Origin: Nitzschia sp. DOCU1
Taxonomy: Eukaryota > Bacillariophyta > Bacillariophyceae > Bacillariales > Bacillariaceae
Length of the DNA: 64,000 bases
Direction: 5' to 3'
Assembly: GCA_951394045.1 (NCBI GenBank)
Contig: OX595994.1
Span: 2,294,001-2,358,000 of the forward strand
Shown: positions 30,030-38,300 of the stretch, one piece after another
How positions within the stretch are numbered: position 1 is the stretch's first letter
Layout: each line of letters starts with the position of its first letter
Notes under the pieces: generated by a model
What the model saw: the letters and a program-made list of their open reading frames with translations, nothing else
Databases searched by the model: none
Told to the model about the DNA's origin: nothing
Program-made: the position numbers and the translations under genes

Positions 30030-33000
30030 ATGCCTGGCGACAAAAAGATATCCGCAGCTTTCAAGCAAAAAGCTGCAGCAGCAGCCGTGGACGAAGCGGA
30101 GACCACCAATGAGCTTTCGGTGGGGTCGTCGAATTCTTCCCGCTCGACTAGAAGTAGGGAACGATCCAAAGCTGTTCGTGATCAAAAACTGCGACGACAG
30201 TTCGCCCAAGAGTTTCTAGACGCTTGTGGAGACGACAAAGAAAAGCGAAAAATCGTTCAAGAACTTGCCAAGAAAGTTCTGGGGAGCGACGAAGCATTCG
30301 CAACAGAAAATGATGATGAGGATGCCATGGACGTGGGCGACAACAATGTGGAGGACGACGAGGACGAGGATGATTCCAGTGAAGACACGAACAGGTACAA
30401 GTGGGCGGATCTCGAGTCCATTGGCGAAATTGAGCAATCGCCGTACGAGCCCGGTGCGAGTGCCGAAGTCGGGCTGGACGTTTTTGACGATGTGAAAGCT
30501 TTGCTCGAACCACAAGATTCGTCTCGTCGTAACAAAATACCCACGGATAAAGCTGTACAACTCCTGGGGAAGGAGCTTGCACAAGCCATGGTGGCAGCCA
30601 AGAGCCACGTTTGCCTGTCGGGTATTGTCTATAGTCCCTCGTGGTTGGAAGGGATCTTTCGAGATTCACGCATTCCGGGCCTGAACAAGCCGATCTTGCT
30701 AATGTGCCTGCAGGAACACCGGTTCTCGAGGGCGGAGAGCAGTGTCTTGAGACAGCTGGTGGAAGACTTACGTTTGGCTAGTATTGTGCGAGAGGCGCTG
30801 GATGACTGGGATATTGAAGAAATGTTTCCAAAACTCGCAAACTGCAAGGAAACGCCTACTCCGTACCACAGGAGCCACAAAACGGAATGTCAAAAGTGTG
30901 AAATCTTTGTGGCACGCGCCTATGCGTCCATGAACATTCTTAAACGCTACAGCATTGAAAACAATGTGGTCAGCAAAGTGCTGGCATGCTTGAGAATCAT
31001 GGAAAGTCATATTCAATTCGAGCTGGATGCTGTCAAGACCAATGAAACAGCGGGGTATCCTTCTCAGATTCGAGTTCCCATCAGTGCCACTAGGAATGCC
31101 GCAGTTGCTGCTCGTGGAAGTGAGAATGATAGTGATCAGGAAATGAGGTCATCGTCACGATCACCAAAGGCTCGGAAAGCACTCCATGCTACAGTGTCGC
31201 CAAGCAAAAAGGCACCACTTACCCCGACCAGCGTTTCGCCCCCGGGCGTCCAAGCCACCACCAAGCCCGCTGCAAAGCCCAAACCAAGCAGTGAAAGGGC
31301 AAAGAATGCACATGCCAAACAAGGGGGGAAACAAAATGGGGGTGATGCGGGCGACAGCTCCTCGGATGAGGAAGCTCCCAACCACAGGCATGCAGGATTC
31401 AACACCGGCATGGGAACTGCTGTGGAACAAGTAGATCTCAAGACTGGCAAGGTTTTGGCTCGTTTTCCGAATATGTCAGACGCAAACCTCAGTGTGGGCA
31501 AATCCAAGACGCATCCGGCTCTTCGCGACGTTGTTGCTGGGAAGAGGAAAGAGGCATCTGGCTATTTCTGGAGAAGACTTGGATCGTCCGACCTACCAGA
31601 AGGCGTGGTGGCTTCCAAAAAGGACCAAGTACCAAAGTCAATATCGAGGGTTGGATCTTCAGAGGCAAAAGAGGGAAGCGGAGACAGCAACAGCACACCT
31701 ATGACTCCTTCTCTGAAACAACACGGGTGTACTGCTGCAAAGGAACAACCAGCATTTCTGACTGCCGATTCTGCTGTTGAAAAGCTGGACATGGAAACGG
31801 GCGACCTGTTGGACTATTTTCCATCCGTCAGAGTAGCAAATGAGAGTATCGGAAGGCCAGCGAGGGCTAATGGAATTCGTGAAGTGATTTATGGGAGGCT
31901 AAAGAGTAGTGGAGGCTTTTTCTGGCGAAAGGCTGGGTCCGATGTCATGCCAGAAGGTGTTCAAGTTGGTGATGATGGGCTATCACATTCGGGGTCATCG
32001 ATTTCAAGCGATGGTGACGACGAAAAGGTGCAATCTTTGACCGAGGAGGGCGTTCTTGACAAGACGTCAGCCAGTTCCGGCCTGGGAAAGGGGCAATTTG
32101 CTCCTCCGGTCACCAATCTCCCAGAGGGATCGCAGTCAGCAAGTCCACTTGGAGCGCAAGTCTTGGCGACGGCCTCGAAACGACCACGAACTGAATCTGT
32201 CGACGAGATTTCATCAAAGAAGCACAAGCAGGGACAAGGAGCCGAACATTCTAAGCAAAATTGTGACCAAGTGGATTCCCGGAAAGACCAGAAATCATCG
32301 GGCAAAATGGTTGCCTCCAAGATACCCTATGCTTCACTGAGGAATCTATTGGTGACGAATCCGGAGCCTATCTCCGATCCTCCCCACGCAAACAAGGCTT
32401 CTGGCTCGATGATTACTATTTCTGCCATGAATGAGATCGTGGAGTCGCCATATCAAAGCAGTGCGACAGCAGAAGTGGGTGAAGAGATCTTTGATAGCTT
32501 CAAGGCATTGATTGTACCAATGGCGGCGGCGACAAGAAGACAATCCGGTGCGTCAGACATTGCTGTCGAAGTATTCGGTGAGGAGCTCGCAAGGACGGTG
32601 ATTGAAGCTAGCTGCAGAATCCTTGTGGCTGGGGTAGTCTACAGCACAGAGTGGAGCGAGGGCAAGATTCGCGGTCCGCTTCCCGGGCCAATCCCGAAGC
32701 CGGTGCTCTTGCTTCTTCTGCAGGAGCAAAGGTTGTCGAGACCCGGTGTGATAGATGCTCTCACCACGGTGGTGACCGATTTTGATCTCTGCAACGTCTT
32801 GAAGCACGCACTTGACGAATGGAATTTGGCTGACAGGTTTTGGAAGGTTTCTCAAGTCATGACGCACACCACTTTTACGAGTCGGAAGTCTCAGTGCTAC
32901 AAGTGCTTAATTTTCATCGCCAGATCTTTTTACTGCGCCCGCTTTCTGAGGGTCGAGACTGTACCTGAATCCATAAAGCGAAAGGTGGACGCCTGTCTGC

Positions 33001-33902
33001 ATATTCTGGAAGCGAACATCGGTCAGCGTGCACCACGGAACTCGGAAGGTTCCGAAGTTCTCGAGCCCGAGGGGTCAACTCAGCAGGAGGCCAACGCACA
33101 AGTCTTCGGAGGAAGTGACGACGAGGCCAGCATTGGTGGCACTACCTCCCTTCCGGGGCCACCAAAAGCCATTACGGCAAGCTCGCACGTGCTGTTTCAA
33201 AGTCTCGGGGCTACGCAGACTTTGCAGAAGGTTGCTGCGCCCTCAGTATTTTCACACGATCTTCTCGGCTCGCTCATGACCAAAGGCACCATTGGTAGCC
33301 CCAAAGCCCATGACCGACAACGAGTTGCTACCAAGATGGCGCCCAAGGCACCACTCTTTCACCCGAACCAAACCGGTCCCCGAGCAACTGCAGCGTTGAT
33401 GCCACCACCGGAAGGGGTAGCTGGTAAATCCTTGGAGCGCGAGGATAACATCGAATGGTTTCCTCGCGATCCTAACGAAGTCATACTGACCGCTATTGAG
33501 AGCGAGACGGCCTGGTTGGTAGAAGAAGGCATCTATTGCCACCAGAAGAAATGCGTTGATTGGAACTTTGTCTGGAAGTATGCATCTCCGACCCTGAAAG
33601 TTGAACTACGCAAGACGAGTGACGGATCGTCTGATCAGATGACACGAATTGTCCGAATGCACGACAATATTGTTTCTCAACGCTTCACCCTATTCCGCAA
33701 AGAAATCCGCCGCAAGTTGCACCGTGGAGAGTACCGCCCGAGGATGAAGGATGTGATCCCCAAGATTCGAATGATGGTTCGGGAAGCGGAACGAAAGAAG
33801 ATTGCCACTCAGACACCAGGCCCAATCACGACGACGAGTCCCTCCCAGCTGGAGCGAACCAATCCAACGAGCTTCAAGAACATCACCAGTTGGCATCCAT
33901 AG
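30030..33902 (+). CDS. Unknown 1290-residue protein, duplicated novel domain plus two NUMOD1-like repeats
   Basis: A single exon from the first ATG (MPGDKKISAAFK). A basic/acidic leader is followed by domain A (about 122-330: QSPYEPGASAEVG, LSGIVYSPSW, KPILLMCLQEHRFSR, ECQKCEIFVARAY). Then a Lys/Ser/Pro linker, two tandem 60-residue repeats (about 465-523, EQVDLKTGKVLARF...SGYFWRR; about 583-642, EKLDMETGDLLDYF...GGFFWRK), another linker, and domain B (about 800-1000), which repeats domain A (ESPYQSSATAEVG, VAGVVYSTEW, KPVLLLLLQEQRLSR, QCYKCLIFIARSF). A basic C-terminal part (about 1130-1290) follows. The central repeats resemble NUMOD1, a DNA-binding module. Domain A/B has a conserved Cx2C and is unknown to me. 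A nuclear DNA- or chromatin-linked role is inference. Confidence 0.8.
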   Translation: MPGDKKISAAFKQKAAAAAVDEAETTNELSVGSSNSSRSTRSRERSKAVRDQKLRRQFAQEFLDACGDDKEKRKIVQELAKKVLGSDEAFATENDDEDAMDVGDNNVEDDEDEDDSSEDTNRYKWADLESIGEIEQSPYEPGASAEVGLDVFDDVKALLEPQDSSRRNKIPTDKAVQLLGKELAQAMVAAKSHVCLSGIVYSPSWLEGIFRDSRIPGLNKPILLMCLQEHRFSRAESSVLRQLVEDLRLASIVREALDDWDIEEMFPKLANCKETPTPYHRSHKTECQKCEIFVARAYASMNILKRYSIENNVVSKVLACLRIMESHIQFELDAVKTNETAGYPSQIRVPISATRNAAVAARGSENDSDQEMRSSSRSPKARKALHATVSPSKKAPLTPTSVSPPGVQATTKPAAKPKPSSERAKNAHAKQGGKQNGGDAGDSSSDEEAPNHRHAGFNTGMGTAVEQVDLKTGKVLARFPNMSDANLSVGKSKTHPALRDVVAGKRKEASGYFWRRLGSSDLPEGVVASKKDQVPKSISRVGSSEAKEGSGDSNSTPMTPSLKQHGCTAAKEQPAFLTADSAVEKLDMETGDLLDYFPSVRVANESIGRPARANGIREVIYGRLKSSGGFFWRKAGSDVMPEGVQVGDDGLSHSGSSISSDGDDEKVQSLTEEGVLDKTSASSGLGKGQFAPPVTNLPEGSQSASPLGAQVLATASKRPRTESVDEISSKKHKQGQGAEHSKQNCDQVDSRKDQKSSGKMVASKIPYASLRNLLVTNPEPISDPPHANKASGSMITISAMNEIVESPYQSSATAEVGEEIFDSFKALIVPMAAATRRQSGASDIAVEVFGEELARTVIEASCRILVAGVVYSTEWSEGKIRGPLPGPIPKPVLLLLLQEQRLSRPGVIDALTTVVTDFDLCNVLKHALDEWNLADRFWKVSQVMTHTTFTSRKSQCYKCLIFIARSFYCARFLRVETVPESIKRKVDACLHILEANIGQRAPRNSEGSEVLEPEGSTQQEANAQVFGGSDDEASIGGTTSLPGPPKAITASSHVLFQSLGATQTLQKVAAPSVFSHDLLGSLMTKGTIGSPKAHDRQRVATKMAPKAPLFHPNQTGPRATAALMPPPEGVAGKSLEREDNIEWFPRDPNEVILTAIESETAWLVEEGIYCHQKKCVDWNFVWKYASPTLKVELRKTSDGSSDQMTRIVRMHDNIVSQRFTLFRKEIRRKLHRGEYRPRMKDVIPKIRMMVREAERKKIATQTPGPITTTSPSQLERTNPTSFKNITSWHP

Positions 33903-34220
33903 AGCCATGGGTTGGAACACGCTGTGTGCCATACTCCTCTAGAGCATGGTGGCTTGGTTGGCCAAGATCCCCGTCGACGCCGTCGTCGCATCTACTATTT
34001 GACACTTTCCTACTAGAAGCTTTCTTACTGAAATTGCCGTCTCGCCAAGTCGAATTGAACGCCCCCCGCCTGGGCCGCCCGAACCATGGTCAGCTGTGAA
34101 GTCGATTTTGCTACTGCTAGTCTGTGCTAGTATTCTGGATGTTAGTATTCTGGCTGTCAAAGAGCAAGGCGATGATTGTCTCGTCCGACACGGTACAGAA
34201 CGAAGACTTGATGGCCATAC
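33903..34220. other. Intergenic between convergent genes
   Basis: Holds the 3' ends of the NUMOD1-like gene (plus) and the Tudor-like gene (minus). No gene, repeat or RNA is seen. TGCTAGTATTCTGGATGTTAGTATTCTGGCTG near 34125-34157 is a short direct repeat. Confidence 0.5.
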
Positions 34221-35033
34221 TCAACCGTGAGTGGAATGATTGAGATTGATAGCGGTCATTCGTCGTATGGCTGACACTAATCCAATGGGGGCTCCCAGAG
34301 AGTCCCATTGAGCCGTGTCAATCGTTGGCAATTGCCAGGCGTACAACACCTGCTCCTCTCGCATGCGTTCGAATAAAGCTTCCAACTGACTGACCTTCTT
34401 CCATCCAATACATTTCGCAACTTCGCGTACTCTTGCTTCCGAAGACGCCATGTCAAAAGAGGGATGCAATAGACCCTGTGTGGTCGATGGAAAATGAGCC
34501 GGAAAATGAGCCGAATCATCTCCTTCTTCGATAGACTCCTTGTCGTCGGTCAACATCCTGGGGTCGAGATCATCGTCGTCGTCCTCGTCTTGGATGCGAC
34601 GGCGTTTCCCTGAACTTGACCGAGAGGCTACGACGGGACCATCGTCGTCGTCTTGGATGTGACATTGTTGCCCTGAAGTCGACTGATTCGTTACATCCTT
34701 TAGTTTCGAGGACTTTTTGGTGTTCGCTTTGGTACTACTTTCGACCTGGGGGCGACATGCACCAGTCGTGTCAAACCCCTCCGCTGCCAAGGCTTGCAAC
34801 AATGCTGTGGGCAATGCCGCTTCCGCCGTCTCTCGCCGCGTTCGTTTGCCGATATTAGTAGCTGCTTCCGACTCGGATATAAAGACAGAATCAACGTTGG
34901 ATTCCTCGCCGCCTAGCACATAGTCAACATTGTAGGATCGGTCAGGATGGACGCGGGTGATTCGGGCCACACCGTCGGGCTTGTTAATGCCGCTCCAAGT
35001 TCGAGCTTGGACATTGACAATATCCAGTGAGAT
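34221..35033 (-). CDS. Tudor/agenet-like acidic nuclear protein, 5' exon(s) unresolved
   Basis: The frame ends at 34221 and is open leftward in the protein to a plausible AG acceptor at 35034-35035; upstream is an in-frame stop. There is no early ATG in this exon, so a first exon must lie to the right (35036-35260) and I could not place it. The N-terminal part reads TWSGINKPDGVARITRVH then YNVDYVLGGEE, a small beta-barrel like Tudor/agenet modules that appears in diatom chromatin-type proteins. The middle is low-complexity acidic with two basic patches (GKRRRIQDEDDDDD), NLS-like. The C-terminus (EVAKCIGWKKVSQLEALFERM) is helical. The function is unknown; a chromatin reader is inferred. Confidence 0.6.
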   Translation of the reverse strand: MSLDIVNVQARTWSGINKPDGVARITRVHPDRSYNVDYVLGGEESNVDSVFISESEAATNIGKRTRRETAEAALPTALLQALAAEGFDTTGACRPQVESSTKANTKKSSKLKDVTNQSTSGQQCHIQDDDDGPVVASRSSSGKRRRIQDEDDDDDLDPRMLTDDKESIEEGDDSAHFPAHFPSTTQGLLHPSFDMASSEARVREVAKCIGWKKVSQLEALFERMREEQVLYAWQLPTIDTAQWDSLGAPIGLVSAIRRMTAINLNHSTHG

Positions 35034-35345
35034 CTTGTGTGGCTTGTATGCAAATTAGTAGTAGCAATGTCTCGTAATATGTAGAAGTATGATGGAGAGG
35101 GGAGATTGCCGTGGAGAAGGAGTTTTTCCAATCTGCGTTTGATCATCCCTGGTTCTTGACGACGGCGCCAAATCGTCGGAATACAGACATCCGTAATAGT
35201 ATGTAGAGACCGTAGTTGCACTGCAATTGTTGACCATCGTCAATTAGACGAAAAAGTTCTTGAGATTCGGAATACAAACTTAACTAAAAAGTAGTGGCTG
35301 TGAAATTATTATTCATTCGTCAATACGCTTGCTTCCCCCAAAAGT

Positions 35346-38300
35346 TCAAGATGAAAGGTCACGAGGACTCTGCACAAGGACGCGCTGGACCGGCCCTTTG
35401 AACTCGTTTTGTGAAAACATCCCATAGAAAAACTTCTTGGCGGCAAACGCACCAACCCCATCCATTTCCCCGTTCTTGAATACACCCAGGAACATGTCGC
35501 TGTTGTCAAACTTCAGCACACCAGGACCATGCGGCACCCCATTCACCATGGGACCGCTGTACCGGGTAAGAACTTGATATTTCTTGAGCTCGCCGTGACA
35601 ATCGTGGAAATGCATCTCCAACGCTATCTGGTGTCTTCTTACTCGGACCAGAGAACTATCACTGGCCATGGACATTTCGTTTTCCTTGTCGTCCGACGAC
35701 GACGACATGTCTCTAGGCGAAAGCGAATATCCGGAATCTGAGCGCCTGCTTGCCTTTGAGTCAGGGGTCGATGCTAAGGAAAAGGGCAAATCAAACGACC
35801 GTTCCGCCACACCTGCCTGAGCTTCCAACTCTCGAATGCGCTTCAAGAGGTACCTAGAGGCTCGTTTAAGCCCGGTTTTATCCTTTTTCAAGTCCCGCAC
35901 CTCTTGTGCCATTCGCTCCATGGCTTTGCTGTCCTCCGATACCTTAAGCCCGAGCTGTTTGACAGCATTTCGGCTCTTGCTGTCCTTCTTATTGATTTCA
36001 TTCTGTAGAATTGCCACAGCAGCTTCAGCTGCTCCTAGTCGCGATGCCATGATATCGTTCTCCTTGTGAAGTTCTGAAATGGTCTCGGCAGCGGAAGCGA
36101 CAGCCAGCTTTAGGCCCTCCAATTCGTTACGATCCTGAGCGACCGATGCCAATATGTCTTGCTCGTTTCGGGCCAGCTTCTCATTCTCGGCTGTTAGTAC
36201 TCGAAGCTTCTCTTCCAAGTCAACTGCACGCGTTTCAACGGTTGCAAGCTTGGCGCCTCGTCTCGTTATTTCCTCTTCCAACTCTTTTTGACGTTTGCTA
36301 GTAGCCGCCCGCTCGCTATCCAGGGCTCCAAGTTCCTCTTGGGCCTTGGCAAGCTTGACTTCAGCCTCAGTCGCTGCGGCCTTCGCAGTTGCCAACTCAG
36401 CGCGGACGGAATCCACTTCACATTCGAATTCCGAAACGCGGAGACACAGTGATTGCTTCTCATCCTGTAGGCTGGACAGTTCCTTTACCAGTTCATTTTC
36501 ACGGCACGACGATTGCTGCGCATCTTGCTCGATCGTTTTAAACCTGCTTTCAAACTGCACGATGGTAGCCTTGCATTCTGCAAGTTCCTTGGCGAGAGCT
36601 GCTTTCTCTTCCTCCAACGATTTGAGGCTGGAAAGTAGCTTATCTTTCTCGACGTTGAGGCTCGCCAGGATACCCTCCCTCTCCGTCGAGCGAATGTCAT
36701 TAGCAGCAAGTATTTCTTTTTTTTCCATTCCTAAGACCCCAATTTCATGTTGCAAATCCTTGGACTGGGCATCCAGCTTATCTAGCTGAGCCTTCAATTC
36801 GATGTTTCGAGACTCGAGTTCGGCTGCATATGTCAGAGTCTTTTCATTGGTTGTTTGTAGTTGCCGGAATTCCGAGACGGCCGACTGCAGCTCATTTTCC
36901 ATGATCTCCTTCTCGTTCTTCAGGTCTTGCTTGTGAGCAACAATCCTCTCGTAATCGGCCTGCAAGGCGTCCAACTTGTTCAGAAGAATGGTGTACAAAG
37001 ATTCCACTTCTTGTTGACGCTCAATAGCGGCATCACGCTCGTTGTTGGCTAGAGCTGCTTCCTCCTTGGACTTGAGCAACTGTTCCTCGAGAGCAGCGAG
37101 AGCCACCATAGTTTGTTCCAGTTGCTCTTCCACCCGCTTCTTTTCCGAAGACAACGCCTCAATGACCCCCTTCATGGCTTGCATTTCATCTCGCATGGCA
37201 TCACGTTCCGCCAAAGACCTCTTGTATTCACCCTCCAGTGAATCCTTTTGGGCGGCCAAATCGTCTCGGCTAGTCGTCAACTCCTTCACTTGATCCAACA
37301 AGGTCTCGACTTGACATGTGAGATCGTGTTGTTCTTGTTGGTACCTTAGAGCCTCGGACTGGGCAGAACTAGCTTGCGACTGAGCAGCCCTTAAGCTGGA
37401 CTGGAGAGCAGCCGCATTATCTTGTGCCGTGACTAGTTCAGTTTCCACAGTGGCCTTCGCTTTCTTGACAAGAGCAAGCTCGGCTTGAAGTTCTCGTTCC
37501 TTGTTATCGCCGACACTTTGGAGCATCAACACCTGCTGCTGTTTGTGAGCGGCCTCTGCTTCTAGCTCAGAATTTCGCTCCTGAACCAGTTGCAATTTGG
37601 ACTCCAAATTGGTAGAGCAAGTGTGGGCAGCTTGAAGCTGCAAGATCAACTGTTGGTTTTCCGTTTGCAGTTGTTGCACTTGAACTAGTAGAGCGTCACG
37701 TTCCGTGGACACAGTCTCAAGACGTGCCTCGGTCTCTGCTAACCTGCCTTCAAGATTCGTTTGGACCGACTGGAGAGTCTCTTTTTCCGTCTGAAGCCAT
37801 TCTACTTCGGCCTTGGAGGCTACCAATTGGGACTCCATACTTGCCAAAACTGCCTTGGTCTTTTCCATCTCGGCGAGTAACAATGCCTTTTGTTGCCGTT
37901 CGGTCTCAAACAGAACTTCGAGTGCAGCCACTTTGGAACGTTCTTGTGCCAGGGAAGCTTCGACATTCTTCAACGATTCTTGAGCAGATACCATTTGTTC
38001 TTGACGGGCATTCGCCTCCTCTCGTAAACTATTCAACTGCAGCGCCAAGTGAGCACGCATCGCTTCCAGTTCCTTCTCTTGCTGTTGTTGCAATCCCACG
38101 ATTTGTTCCTGATGGCTCGCTTCTATGACTTGTTGCTGCGACTGCCTTTGCTGGACGGCCGATTCAAGTTTGGTAACTTGAGTTACGGCCAAAGATCGCT
38201 CCCTATCCAATGAGTCTTGGCTCGAAGCAAGAGAAGCTTCCAGTTCCATGACCCTCACCGTAGCACCTTCGACATTAGCTTGTAACTCCGAGTGCGAACG

